Assembly (NCBI RefSeq): GCF_013141765.1
Contig: NZ_WHOD01000065.1
Coordinates: 35,034 to 99,033 of the forward strand
DNA length: 64,000 nt
Source: Paenibacillus foliorum
GTDB lineage: Bacteria > Bacillota > Bacilli > Paenibacillales > NBRC-103111
Reading direction: 5' to 3'
The position numbers and the translations under genes are program-made. Positions within the stretch are counted from its first letter, which is position 1. The number at the start of each line of letters is the position of its first letter. A model generated the notes under the pieces. That model had not been told where the DNA came from and searched no databases. It worked only from the letters and a program-made list of their open reading frames with translations. Below are positions 42,396-51,559 of the stretch, piece by piece.

Positions 42396-43874
42396 TTATC
42401 CTCTGCCTTCTCCGTAGTTTGGAGCCGTCTGGCTCTTCTTGTAATTAGTAGGTGTGATTCCGTACCACTTTTTAAATACCTTGTTAAAATAATGGTAATC
42501 CTTATAACCCGTTTCCCGGCAAATTTCTGAAATCGTTAAATCGCTTTCCCTCAGGAGGCGTCCCGCCTTTTTCATACGCAGTCGAGTTACATAATCTGTA
42601 AAGGTAACCTTGGCCGTTTTCTGGAACAAATCGCAGCAATATGTATAGTTGATGTAAAATTTATTGGAGAGCTCTCTCAGATGAAGATCTTCCTCATAAT
42701 GAAGGTTCACAAACTCCAGCAGCTCTTTGAAATTTTCATTAACCGTCGGATCAGGCTCCGGCAAGGTAGATTCAATGTCCGATTGAATAAAATGATTCAA
42801 GCATTCACACAGCTCCTGCAGGTTTTCGAACTTGTTGACAAGGGCTCCGTAATCCATGAATGATAGCTCCTCATGAAAACGAACCTCTCCTCCGTTATAT
42901 TTATTATTAAATGTAGAGATAATCTGGTTCCACAAATATACCGCATCCTTCATACCCGCCCCTTCTTTTCTAAAAAGCTCGGGAATATCGTTTAGCAGGA
43001 TGCTAACCTGATCAGGAGAAGAATGATGTACGGCGGCACAAATAACTTGAACCGCCTTGCGGATCGCTGTGTGAATTTCTTTGCTCTGCTTATACACCCC
43101 ACCCGTTAAGTAGATGAAGGAGGAATGCATTGCAACATGAGCTTCCTCAATAAGCTTCGAGATTTCTTCTCGAGAAGAGGAGGTCTCACTGACTCCCAAG
43201 TAGAAACGATCTTTGATATCGGGTGAAGCCGCTTCATACTGGGCAGCGAGCAGAGGATATTGGTTTTCACTGCTACTGAGGATAATGATCATTTTATTAG
43301 GATCCGCACGAACAAGGATGTGCTCTACATTCTCAACCCATGCAGCAGCCTGCTCCAGTTGTTCGGGTATAGTGGCTGATAGATAAACCGTTTGGAATGT
43401 AGCCGACATGATCCCCCTGCTTATTAACAGCTCCTGAATGATGGCATCTTCCCCATGGTTCAAAGTATCCAAGAAATCCATATCCCTCTGATGTCTGGCC
43501 CGCTCCAGATGGCGCAATAGCCGCTCAAGCAATGCTTCTGCTTCCTCGAATTGAAGCGGTTTCAATAAGTAATCGAAACAGCCGAGCCGGATCGATTCCT
43601 GGGCATAATGAAAATCAGATGCACCGCTTATAATGATAAACTCGGACCTTATCCCCTGCTCTCTGCACTGCTTCATTAATTCGATGCCCGATAATTCCGG
43701 CATTCTGATGTCTGTCAATATAACGTCCGGCTTCTGGCGGACTATGATTTCGAAAGCTTCCAAGGAATCCGTAGTTTCCGCGATGACTTGGAACCCAAGC
43801 TTATCCCATTTAAATGTGCTGCGAATTCCCTTCAAAATCCAAGGCTCGTCATCCACGATCAATACACTATACAT
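42396..43874 (-). CDS. Response regulator with AraC output domain, YesN type
   Basis: This protein of about 492 residues has a receiver domain at residues 1-120 (VLIVDDEPWILKGI, the phospho-acceptor Asp in VILTDIRMPELSG, and the Lys in DYLLKPLQFEEAE). A long middle region is followed by an AraC-type double helix-turn-helix at the end (LSNKFYINYTYCCDLFQKTA, then GYKDYHYFNKVFKKWYGITP). The start at 43874 (MYSVLIVDDE) is chosen because a GGGGAT-like site precedes it; an ATG six codons upstream lacks one. It forms a pair with the kinase 2 nt downstream and is the most upstream gene of the 15-kb minus-strand cluster. Confidence 0.92.
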   Translation of the reverse strand: MYSVLIVDDEPWILKGIRSTFKWDKLGFQVIAETTDSLEAFEIIVRQKPDVILTDIRMPELSGIELMKQCREQGIRSEFIIISGASDFHYAQESIRLGCFDYLLKPLQFEEAEALLERLLRHLERARHQRDMDFLDTLNHGEDAIIQELLISRGIMSATFQTVYLSATIPEQLEQAAAWVENVEHILVRADPNKMIIILSSSENQYPLLAAQYEAASPDIKDRFYLGVSETSSSREEISKLIEEAHVAMHSSFIYLTGGVYKQSKEIHTAIRKAVQVICAAVHHSSPDQVSILLNDIPELFRKEGAGMKDAVYLWNQIISTFNNKYNGGEVRFHEELSFMDYGALVNKFENLQELCECLNHFIQSDIESTLPEPDPTVNENFKELLEFVNLHYEEDLHLRELSNKFYINYTYCCDLFQKTAKVTFTDYVTRLRMKKAGRLLRESDLTISEICRETGYKDYHYFNKVFKKWYGITPTNYKKSQTAPNYGEGRG

Positions 43875-44021
43875 GTCGCATCCCCATTTCATGTACGAAT
43901 GAAATAATCAGTTAATGCCTTTTCATCAGCTTCCATTTTAACATATGATTGTATCCTTTATTCATTCATTTGCATAACGCTATCCCTGCATTTTCAACCC
44001 GTATGCAAATGTATTTTCCGA

Positions 44022-44051
44022 TTGACTTGTATACAAGTACACATGTATACT
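44022..44051 (+). promoter_or_regulatory. Sigma-A promoter with palindromic (GntR-like) operator inside the spacer
   Basis: TTGACT, an 18-nt spacer, then TATACT. The spacer carries a perfect 14-bp palindrome ACTTGTATACAAGT (44025-44038) and an imperfect one, GTACACATGTATAC (44037-44050). TTGTATACAA-type palindromes are typical of GntR-family regulators of sugar-acid genes. A protein bound here would block RNA polymerase. No GntR gene lies in the window. Confidence 0.7.
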
Positions 44052-44100
44052 CTGATTAGTCGGGTTAAAGAATAGTCCAAATACATGGAGGTTCTATACG

Positions 44101-45255
44101 ATGTTAAAAGTAGCTATTATCGGAGCAGGTGCAATCAGCGCGGCTCATATCGAGGCTTACCTGCAATTTCCTGAACGCTGTCAAATTGTTGCGGTTGCAG
44201 ACATCTACGAAGACAAAGCGCAGGCGCGAATTGATACATACAACCTGAGTGCTAGGGCGGTAATGGATTATCAAGAACTACTTCTTGAGGATATCGATCT
44301 CGTTTCCGTCTGTACTCCACCTTATACCCATGCATCTATTTCAGTAGACTTTCTTCGTTCTGGTAAGCATGTCCTTGTAGAAAAGCCTATGGCATCTTCT
44401 CTGCAAGAATGTGATGAAATGAATCAAGCCGCTAGCGAAAGTGGAAAAACCCTCTCCGTTGTAGCACAAAACCGCTTCAAAACACCGATGATGAAGCTGA
44501 AATCGGTGCTCGAAAGCGGTTTGATGGGCCCTATAGTCCACGCCCAGGTGGATTCCTTCTGGTGGCGCGGACACAGCTATTATGACCTATGGTGGCGCGG
44601 CACTTGGGAAAAAGAAGGCGGAGGCTGCACTCTCAACCATGCCGTTCACCATATCGATGCATTTCTCTGGATGATGGGGCGGCCAAGTGAACTGCAGGCA
44701 TTTATGAGCAACACCTCACATGACAATGCCGAGGTTGAGGATCTTTCGATCGCTATGCTGCGTTTCCCGACAGGAGCACTCGCTCAAATCACCAGCTCTG
44801 TCGTTCATCATGGTGAAGAACAGCAGCTCATATTCCAAGGTAAGGATGCGCGAGTCTCTGCTCCTTGGAAGCTGAAAGCCTCAAGCTCCAGAAGTAATGG
44901 ATTTCCCGAAGCGTACCCGGATTTGGAGAGACAAATACAAGCCTTATACGATGGGTTGCCTGAGGTCCAGTTCGATGGGCATACCGGACAAATCGATAAT
45001 GTCATGACCGCTATTGAAACCGGCGCTCCAGTACTCATTGATGGCTTGAGCGGACGCAATACGCTGGAATTAATCATAGGTATTTACAAGTCAGCCAGCA
45101 CCGGAGTTAAAGTACAGTTTCCGCTTAATCCGGACGACCCGTTCTACACGCGTGAGGGCATTCAGGCGAACGCGACCCACTTTTACGAGAAGAAAGCTTC
45201 TGTAGAAAATTTCCAGGACACAGCGATTTCAACCGGAAGTAACTACTTGAAATAA
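44101..45255 (+). CDS. Gfo/Idh/MocA-family oxidoreductase, single gene
   Basis: This 384-residue protein has the Rossmann loop VAIIGAGAISAAHIEAYLQF, the VEKPMASS motif (about 93-100) and the catalytic-domain segment EGGGCTLNHAVHHIDAFLWM with the expected His. Such enzymes act on sugars, inositols or sugar acids with NAD(P). It is monocistronic, with a palindrome-controlled promoter upstream and a terminator 8 nt after the stop. GGAGGT lies 8 nt before the ATG. Similarity to the gene at 4696 is only family-level. Confidence 0.88.
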   Translation: MLKVAIIGAGAISAAHIEAYLQFPERCQIVAVADIYEDKAQARIDTYNLSARAVMDYQELLLEDIDLVSVCTPPYTHASISVDFLRSGKHVLVEKPMASSLQECDEMNQAASESGKTLSVVAQNRFKTPMMKLKSVLESGLMGPIVHAQVDSFWWRGHSYYDLWWRGTWEKEGGGCTLNHAVHHIDAFLWMMGRPSELQAFMSNTSHDNAEVEDLSIAMLRFPTGALAQITSSVVHHGEEQQLIFQGKDARVSAPWKLKASSSRSNGFPEAYPDLERQIQALYDGLPEVQFDGHTGQIDNVMTAIETGAPVLIDGLSGRNTLELIIGIYKSASTGVKVQFPLNPDDPFYTREGIQANATHFYEKKASVENFQDTAISTGSNYLK

Positions 45256-45263
45256 CTATTACG

Positions 45264-45296
45264 GCCGTGACCACTTCAGTAGGGTTACGGCTTTTT
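45264..45296 (+). terminator. Rho-independent terminator of the Gfo/Idh/MocA gene
   Basis: GCCGTGACC pairs with GGTTACGGC (one G-T pair) around a 10-nt loop and is followed by TTTTT. It touches the end of the convergent kinase-like gene. Confidence 0.8.
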
Positions 45297-46372
45297 CATT
45301 CCAATTCTTCCAAATCAGATTCGGAATCAGATTCAAGGTCCGCCTCGATATTAGTTTCAATATCGGATTCTTCATCCTCAGGTTCAAGAATCGTTTCTTC
45401 TTTTTTACCATGAACCAACTCATACATTCTTTGCTCACCATCCGATAATAACCATTGTATCAAGGGCATTTGTTTGCGAAACTGTCTTCGCCACTTCTCT
45501 TTTGGTGTGGAAGAATACGCGGACTGGCATAAGAAAAATAAACTCACCTTAGCAATAGCAACCGGAAGAATTTTCACTTCCTCATCCGTTAGGTTCGCAT
45601 ACCCTTTTATAAATAGTTCATCAAAGGTTTTGGAGTATCCCGGCATCAGTATATAGATCGCCCATAAAGAATATGCGATGTCATGAACACGTTTTCCTTG
45701 CTGAATAAAATCGAAATCCATTACTCTATACACTTCATCTGCTTTATATAGCTGATTCCAAAAATGCCAATCCCCATGCAGGATCGCAGTTGGCAAAGCA
45801 TCCTGAGACTTCTCCCAAGCTTCCAGTATATCCTCAGCCAGCTTCTCCACTTTATAAAGCTCATACTCTGGAATATCAGACATACCCTTCAAAAGTCCGA
45901 TTGCATTCTTAAAATAATCGTTTGAGCGATAAAAAGACCAGCTTGGATCTGGCCCTGCTATAGTGTTTTTCAAGGATTGGTGAAAGACGCTAAGCATCTG
46001 AGCACTAGCCCTAACTTGATCAGGCCGATATTTAAAAGCATCCGCCCTGATGAATCGAGTTACCTGCAGCAGCTTCTCCCTGTAATAAACAAAAGGATCC
46101 CCGCTTAATGTAAGGATCGGATTTAGAACTGGAACGCCATGTTTGCCCAGAACCGTAAATGCTTTTTGAGTATAACGCAAATGCTCTTCGGTATTAGAAC
46201 TATTGAGAACTCTAACCACAAATTCACCTTGACTCGTTTCTACCTTAATATTCAGGTTATAGGATCCCCCTAATTTCCGTCCTACCCCCTTAAGCTTCCC
46301 TATAGGAAACCAATCAGATAGGTGTTTGATCGCAAATAGAACGTCATTTGTTAAATGCCCGGAGGTTCCCAT
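45296..46372 (-). CDS. CotS-like (APH-fold) phosphotransferase/spore protein with acidic tail
   Basis: This 358-residue protein has an APH/CotS kinase fold: FVVRVLNSS in the ATP lobe, the catalytic-loop motif ILHGDWHFWNQLY (about 218-230) and VMDFDFIQQGKRVHDIAYSL for metal binding. From about residue 325 the tail is almost all Glu, Asp and Ser with Leu (DIETNIEADLESDSESDLEE). CotS proteins in Bacillus spores are needed for coat protein assembly. Its start overlaps the upstream kinase-like gene by 29 nt, with AGGAGAG before the ATG, so the two are coupled. Enzyme activity is possible but unproven for the family. Confidence 0.82.
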   Translation of the reverse strand: MGTSGHLTNDVLFAIKHLSDWFPIGKLKGVGRKLGGSYNLNIKVETSQGEFVVRVLNSSNTEEHLRYTQKAFTVLGKHGVPVLNPILTLSGDPFVYYREKLLQVTRFIRADAFKYRPDQVRASAQMLSVFHQSLKNTIAGPDPSWSFYRSNDYFKNAIGLLKGMSDIPEYELYKVEKLAEDILEAWEKSQDALPTAILHGDWHFWNQLYKADEVYRVMDFDFIQQGKRVHDIAYSLWAIYILMPGYSKTFDELFIKGYANLTDEEVKILPVAIAKVSLFFLCQSAYSSTPKEKWRRQFRKQMPLIQWLLSDGEQRMYELVHGKKEETILEPEDEESDIETNIEADLESDSESDLEELE

Positions 46373-46916
46373 AACGATCTCTCCTCGTCTCTATATGATC
46401 CAGCCATTTGGTGTACATATCGGGGTCCAATCCTTTGACGTGCAGCAGGAATGGAGCCAGCAATCCCATTTTTGCTAATCCTTTGAGCATGACTTTTGGT
46501 ATATCATACTCCCTGTTGTAAGAGTTAACCAAATCTATAATTTTACATGAATGGTCTGCTTGGATATAAATGTGAAAGAGTGCAGTATCAATTCTTGTGA
46601 AGCCTAAGCGTCTCATTTCATAAATAATGTGTAAGATTTGCTCGGAGTCGCTTCTAGTAATGGTTCCTCTTTTGGCTAATGTTTTCTTTAATGATTCCCC
46701 CTGAATGAACTCAATGACCAAGTAATTAGGCCCATTCTCATAAAGCTTTGGAATAATCGGGGAGCCTTCTGCTAGTCGATAAGCATTGTATTCCTTTCGA
46801 GCATGTTTTTCATTGTTATAAAATTTAACACATCGGTCGGATGAAAGCTTATAAACTGATCCTTGTTTTCCCCGCCCGATTAACACCGCGCCGGGAGGTA
46901 GCTGATTGATATCCAA
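46344..46916 (-). CDS. Small protein-kinase-like protein (YrzF-like)
   Basis: This protein of about 190 residues has a kinase N-lobe: IGRGKQGSVYKLSSDRCVKF (glycine loop and Lys) and YLVIEFIQGESLKK (hinge). The C-lobe is short; a catalytic HRD loop is missing and is replaced by a TRIDTALFHIYIQADHSCKI-type segment with DLVNS, so it is perhaps a reduced lipopolysaccharide-kinase-like or pseudokinase protein. The chosen start is TTG at 46916 (MDINQLPPGAV), with GAGGTGG 5-6 nt upstream; a GTG three codons earlier lies inside that site. The spore-gene context suggests a sporulation role. Confidence 0.75.
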   Translation of the reverse strand: MDINQLPPGAVLIGRGKQGSVYKLSSDRCVKFYNNEKHARKEYNAYRLAEGSPIIPKLYENGPNYLVIEFIQGESLKKTLAKRGTITRSDSEQILHIIYEMRRLGFTRIDTALFHIYIQADHSCKIIDLVNSYNREYDIPKVMLKGLAKMGLLAPFLLHVKGLDPDMYTKWLDHIETRRDRYGNLRAFNK

Positions 46917-47105
46917 GCTTCCCACCTCATCTTTTTAAACGTGCACATATATACACATTATTCGTGAAACGGAAAAAGAATATGGGATTATGACGGATTT
47001 AAATTGCTTTTGACTAAAATCCACTAATGTACATATCAACCATTCACCTAATGACATATGCTTAGAAATAGATGCAAACCAAACCTGCTTAATGGAGGTG
47101 ATTCC

Positions 47106-48401
47106 ATGCTAAAGAAAAAACGGGGAGCACAATCCTTACTGCCAAAGAAGAAAAAACAAACCGCACCCATGCTAAGGAAACCCCACGTTCCTACCCCTGT
47201 AAACCTGGAACCCCCTTTCATTCCAAGGCATTCAGCGCCATTACGCATCTTAATGGTGGTGGATCAGTTAAATATAGGCGGAACGGAAACCTATACGCTT
47301 TCCATAACCAGAGAACTCATCAAAAAAGGAGCTTTTGTAGTTATTGCCAGTAAAAAAGGGAAGCTGCTTGAACACTTTTTGGGATTAGGCTGTCCTTACT
47401 ACGAAATTGATTTTGTATTGGATAATTATGAGGCTGATCATGAAAACCATATCAAGCATTTGCAGCTGCTGAAATCTGTCATTTTGACGGAGCAAATCGA
47501 TCTGATACACGGGCATCAAATCCCTTCCGGGAGCCTAGCTCAGATAGCAGCTGAACAAATGAATATTCCTTATGTATTTACCGTTCATGGCAATTACTAT
47601 GATAAGGATTTTTTAAGTGTTACTCAAAAAAAATCAACGATTACTTGCGTAAGTCCTTCAATAAAGAAACTGCTACTATCAAAGGGAATCAACTCCACAG
47701 TAATTGCCAATGGTATGGACACTCAAGAATATCATGCTTACGGATCGGCTTATCTGGACCATTTCCGTGCTAAGCTCGGCATTCCTCACTATGCGACTAT
47801 TGTCTTGTACGCTGGGCGTTTATCCTGGGAGAAAGGGGAGATTTGCGAGGAGATCATTCATACGATTGATTCTATGAGGAATAATGGATACCCGAATTTG
47901 CATCTGATTGTCGCAGGGGGAGGGAACAAACAGGAAGATATTATCAAGCTGTCTACTACTAAACAGCAGCCCGGCTCCGAAACATACATTCATTATGTTG
48001 GAGAGGTAATGAACATGGGTGCTTATTATTCGGTAAGCGATTGTGTTATTGGTACGGGGAGAGTGGCACTAGAAGCCCTGTCATGTGAGCGGCCGTTAAT
48101 TGCTACTGGCAGTAAAGGATTTCTGGGTATTGTCAAACCGGATAGTTACGAAAAAGCATGGGATTGCTGGTTTGGGGACCATGATTGTGACAAAAAATTA
48201 TCGAAAGCCCTATTAACAGCCAATTTGAGAAAACTTTTCAATATGGAGCCACAAATCCGAACACATTTAGTTCAATCCGGAAGAAAATTTGTGACCGATA
48301 AGTTTCAAATATCAAAAAAGGTGGATCAACTTATGGATATTTATCGCCATTCCATTCAGCAAAGTATGAAAGATGAGCAAGAACGCATTGCCCAGCAATA
48401 A
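47106..48401 (+). CDS. GT4-family glycosyltransferase with basic N-terminal tail (CotSA/YtcC-like)
   Basis: This protein of about 431 residues is chosen from 47106 because GGAGGTG lies 5 nt before that ATG; the longer frame from 47058 runs through this site. The first 45 residues are Lys/Pro-rich (MLKKKRGAQSLLPKKKKQTA). Then comes a GT-B fold: LNIGGTETYTLSITRELIKK, the N-terminal nucleotide loop, ILYAGRLSWEKGEI-like VLYAGRLSWEKGE, and the acceptor/donor region VALEALSCERPLIATGSKGF. It probably adds a sugar to a spore-surface glycan or glycoprotein and is co-transcribed with the CotS-like gene downstream. Confidence 0.85.
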   Translation: MLKKKRGAQSLLPKKKKQTAPMLRKPHVPTPVNLEPPFIPRHSAPLRILMVVDQLNIGGTETYTLSITRELIKKGAFVVIASKKGKLLEHFLGLGCPYYEIDFVLDNYEADHENHIKHLQLLKSVILTEQIDLIHGHQIPSGSLAQIAAEQMNIPYVFTVHGNYYDKDFLSVTQKKSTITCVSPSIKKLLLSKGINSTVIANGMDTQEYHAYGSAYLDHFRAKLGIPHYATIVLYAGRLSWEKGEICEEIIHTIDSMRNNGYPNLHLIVAGGGNKQEDIIKLSTTKQQPGSETYIHYVGEVMNMGAYYSVSDCVIGTGRVALEALSCERPLIATGSKGFLGIVKPDSYEKAWDCWFGDHDCDKKLSKALLTANLRKLFNMEPQIRTHLVQSGRKFVTDKFQISKKVDQLMDIYRHSIQQSMKDEQERIAQQ

Positions 48402-48428
48402 TAATCATTAATTAAACCATGTTATGGA

Positions 48429-50207
48429 GTGATGGTGGTGGAAAATTATCAAATCGTTCCGTGGATCAATGATATTTTATCTCCGGAAATAGTTCATGAG
48501 CAATATGTCCCACCTGAGATGGAGATAATGGCCAGACAGGTAATGGAGCTTTATGATATGCAGGTCAATGAGATGATTCTTATTACCTCTAAGCCTGACA
48601 AAGGCGGCGCTATTTGGAAAATTGGTACTAACAAAGGAAATCGCAGTATTAAGGTCCTGCACAGACGCCCTGCAAGAAGCCTCTTCAGTATCGGAGCGCA
48701 GGATTATATGGCAAATATAGGGGCGAGAGTCCCCTCGTTCATTCCAACCAAAGACGGCAATCTCTGCGTTGAAGCTGGGGGAAAGTTGTGGATCGTAACC
48801 GAATGGATAGAGCCTCTAATTCCTGTATCCAAAATCGACCTGGAGGGTGCTGCTTCACTTTGCTTCGGACTAGGAGAATTCCACAAAAATTCCAAGGGCT
48901 ACGTTCCTCCATTCGGCTCGGAAGTATCCTCCCGGCTGTACGGCTGGCCTAAGTACTATGAGAAAATCATTGCCAAAATCAGTTGGTTTCGAGATATCGC
49001 GAACGCTTATTCAGACTCTCCTGCAAGCGCAAGTTTATTAGCGGTTGTTGATGATTTTGACAGGCAAGCTAGTGAAATATTGGAGCGCTTCAAACAATCT
49101 CCTTACTCCAAAATGATAGCTAAGGGCGGAGCTCATTGGGGACTCGCTCACCAGGATTATGGTTGGTCCAATGGACAAATGGGTCCAGGCGGTATTTGGG
49201 TTATAGACTTAGATGGAGTATCCTACGACCTTCCTATTCGTGATTTGCGTAAATTGATGACCAGTACGATGGATGACATGGGGACTTGGGACATAACCTG
49301 GATTCGTGGCATGATCGACGCTTATCATCAAGCAAACCCAATAGATCAGGAAACCTTTGAGATCTTATGGTTAGATATGGCATTCCCTAATGAATTCTAT
49401 AAGCATGTTAAGGAAATTGTATTTGAGCCCGTTCCATTCCTTCAGACTGAGCTTGAATCCATTCTTCAAAGGGTCATGGCTACAGAAACGAGTAAATGGC
49501 AGGCTTTAACCGAGCTTGAAAAAGACAAATCGAACTACCTGGTCGGAGATTACACGGTAGAAGAAAGCGAAATATTATACCAATTCGACCGTCCAGACCG
49601 CTCTCTTCAGGGCGATCTCCTGTTGCCTCCGCAAAATGACTTTTGGGAGAAGCCTTTTGATGCAGATGATGCGTTCACCGTTCAACCTGACTTGGTCGAT
49701 GCCAATGAGGATACCCCTCTCACCTTGCAGCCTGACCTTGTCCCAGCATTCGAAGATATGGCGCCCCAATTTATTCAACCTGACTATTTAGAAAAAGGAA
49801 TGGTTGTGCAAATACCTGTCTATTCAGAGGCTGCTGTAAATACTCCATTTACTCCTGCACCTGAGATACCGCAGCAAGCCGTTGTTAATCAAGATCCGAT
49901 ACCCGCTGCCTTAATCCAATTACCAGCTCCAGCACCTAATAAGCTCACACTTCGAATACCAAAGCGATCTTCTACAAAAACAAAGAACAGTAAAAAGACA
50001 GGCAAAACCAAGAGAAAAAACCGCAAGAGATTACTCAAAGCCAAACCTCGCTCAAATATTAAAATTGTGCGAAAGCTAAAGAAACCGCTTTTGAAGAAAT
50101 CAGTAAAACCAAAAAAGAGCACTACGAAGCGTTTAAAAGGAAAAGGCTTCAAGAACGTCACACATCCACTGAAAAAGCAGAATACTTCCAGACAAAAGAC
50201 TGCTTAA
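48429..50207 (+). CDS. CotS-like spore protein with QPD repeats and a long Lys/Arg-rich tail
   Basis: This 592-residue protein has an APH/CotS fold in residues 40-370, with the catalytic-loop motif AHQDYGWSNGQMGPGG and VIDLDGVSYDLPIRDLRKL for metal binding. From about 400 the sequence is disordered: three QPD-containing repeats (VQPDLVDANED, LQPDLVPAFED, IQPDYLEKG), a Pro/Ala stretch, then about 75 residues that are mostly Lys, Arg, Ser and Thr (KRSSTKTKNSKKTGKTKRKN). The start is uncertain among GTG 48429, ATG 48432 and GTG 48438; GGAG spacing favours the last. The basic tail suits binding to an acidic glycan, DNA or an acidic coat protein. Confidence 0.8.
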   Translation: MMVVENYQIVPWINDILSPEIVHEQYVPPEMEIMARQVMELYDMQVNEMILITSKPDKGGAIWKIGTNKGNRSIKVLHRRPARSLFSIGAQDYMANIGARVPSFIPTKDGNLCVEAGGKLWIVTEWIEPLIPVSKIDLEGAASLCFGLGEFHKNSKGYVPPFGSEVSSRLYGWPKYYEKIIAKISWFRDIANAYSDSPASASLLAVVDDFDRQASEILERFKQSPYSKMIAKGGAHWGLAHQDYGWSNGQMGPGGIWVIDLDGVSYDLPIRDLRKLMTSTMDDMGTWDITWIRGMIDAYHQANPIDQETFEILWLDMAFPNEFYKHVKEIVFEPVPFLQTELESILQRVMATETSKWQALTELEKDKSNYLVGDYTVEESEILYQFDRPDRSLQGDLLLPPQNDFWEKPFDADDAFTVQPDLVDANEDTPLTLQPDLVPAFEDMAPQFIQPDYLEKGMVVQIPVYSEAAVNTPFTPAPEIPQQAVVNQDPIPAALIQLPAPAPNKLTLRIPKRSSTKTKNSKKTGKTKRKNRKRLLKAKPRSNIKIVRKLKKPLLKKSVKPKKSTTKRLKGKGFKNVTHPLKKQNTSRQKTA

Positions 50208-50226
50208 GAAAGATAGGTGCTAATTT

Positions 50227-51369
50227 GTGAACATTTTGATGATTTGTACAGAAAAGCTGCCAGTCCCGAATATTAGAGGCGGAGCCATCCAAACCTATAT
50301 TTGCGGGGTGGCTTCCCTCTTGAGCAAGCATCACAGAATAACGATTATAGGCAGAACTGATCCTGACTTACCCTTGGAGGAAATTTCAGACGGCATCCGT
50401 TATATTCGTATTGATTCTGCTGGGTTATTAGACGTCTATTCCAGAGGCGTGATCGAATACCTCGAAAACACTCAAGAGCATTATGACATCATTCATATCT
50501 TTAATCGCCCTAGGCTGGTCCTTCCTGTCCGGAAGACTGCTCCTAACTCCAGAATTATATTAAGCATGCACAACGATATGTTTAATCCGGCTAAGCTTCG
50601 CAGAGACGAAGGCCACGCAGTTGTGGAGCAAGTCGAACGTATTATTACAATAAGCAATTATATAGGAAGCGCACTTCTTGATTACTTCCCTCAAGCTAGT
50701 CCTAAATTGAGAACTATATACTCAGGGGTGGACTTAGCTCGTTTTGCCCCTTGGGTTGAATCGTCAAGCGCATTGGAAGCCCGAGAAAGCATCCGAGCTG
50801 AATATAACCTTTCGAATAAGAAAATAATCCTATTTGTCGGCAGACTGTCGCGTAATAAGGGACCCCATGTATTGGTGCGTGCGATGTCTGAATTACGACA
50901 TTCCGATGCTGTACTAGTTGTTGTAGGCGGTGCCTGGTTCAGCGATAACACCGTAAGCGATTATGTTGCCTATGTCCGGGCACTGGCTGAACGAGCACCT
51001 CTACCGGTAATCACTACCGGGTATGTGCAAGCTCACGATGTGCACCGTTGGTTTTGTGCCGGCGATATATTTGTCTGTACCTCCATCTGGCAAGAGCCAC
51101 TGGCTAGGGTCCATTATGAGGCCATGGCAGCAGGACTTCCTTTTCTCACTACAGCACGAGGAGGCAATCCTGAAATTGTAAGAAATAATAATGGAATATT
51201 AATATCCGACCCAGAAAACCCTACTGAATATGCGCAAAATCTGAATACAATGCTGTCAGACATGAAGCAGGCACGTCAAATGGGTGTCAATGGCCGACGT
51301 CTAGCCGAGCAGCATTTCACATGGGATCGAGTGGCTAGTGATATCCTGTCCGTGTGGGAACAAAGATAA
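50227..51369 (+). CDS. GT4-family glycosyltransferase (CotSA-like)
   Basis: This 380-residue GT-B enzyme has the N-terminal nucleotide loop region LPVPNIRGGAIQTYICGVAS, the hinge VGRLSRNKGPHVLVRAMSEL and the donor-binding motif WQEPLARVHYEAMAAGLPFL. The length suits the family. The start is GTG with AGGTG upstream; it lies 19 nt after the CotS-like gene, so three genes (GT4, CotS-like, GT4) form an operon like the Bacillus cotSA-cotS arrangement. It has no signal peptide and acts at the cytoplasmic or forespore face. Confidence 0.88.
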   Translation: MNILMICTEKLPVPNIRGGAIQTYICGVASLLSKHHRITIIGRTDPDLPLEEISDGIRYIRIDSAGLLDVYSRGVIEYLENTQEHYDIIHIFNRPRLVLPVRKTAPNSRIILSMHNDMFNPAKLRRDEGHAVVEQVERIITISNYIGSALLDYFPQASPKLRTIYSGVDLARFAPWVESSSALEARESIRAEYNLSNKKIILFVGRLSRNKGPHVLVRAMSELRHSDAVLVVVGGAWFSDNTVSDYVAYVRALAERAPLPVITTGYVQAHDVHRWFCAGDIFVCTSIWQEPLARVHYEAMAAGLPFLTTARGGNPEIVRNNNGILISDPENPTEYAQNLNTMLSDMKQARQMGVNGRRLAEQHFTWDRVASDILSVWEQR

Positions 51370-51445
51370 AGCCGATTCTCTAAACCTACATGGGCCTGTA
51401 CCATCAGAAAAAACCATTGAAACTATATAGTTTCCAGAAAAATTT

Positions 51446-51467
51446 AACCCGGTAAATTTACCGGGTT
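51446..51467 (+). terminator. Palindromic terminator after the glycosyltransferase operon
   Basis: AACCCGGTAAATTTACCGGGTT is a perfect 22-nt palindrome followed by ATTCATTATTC. It may serve both the plus-strand operon and the convergent acidic-protein gene. Confidence 0.65.
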
Positions 51468-51559
51468 ATTCATTATTCATTCGAGGTAATTCATCTAATA
51501 AGATGAAACTTTATTCTAACGATAAACCTGGATTTGTCTGTTGTTTCATCATCATCTTC

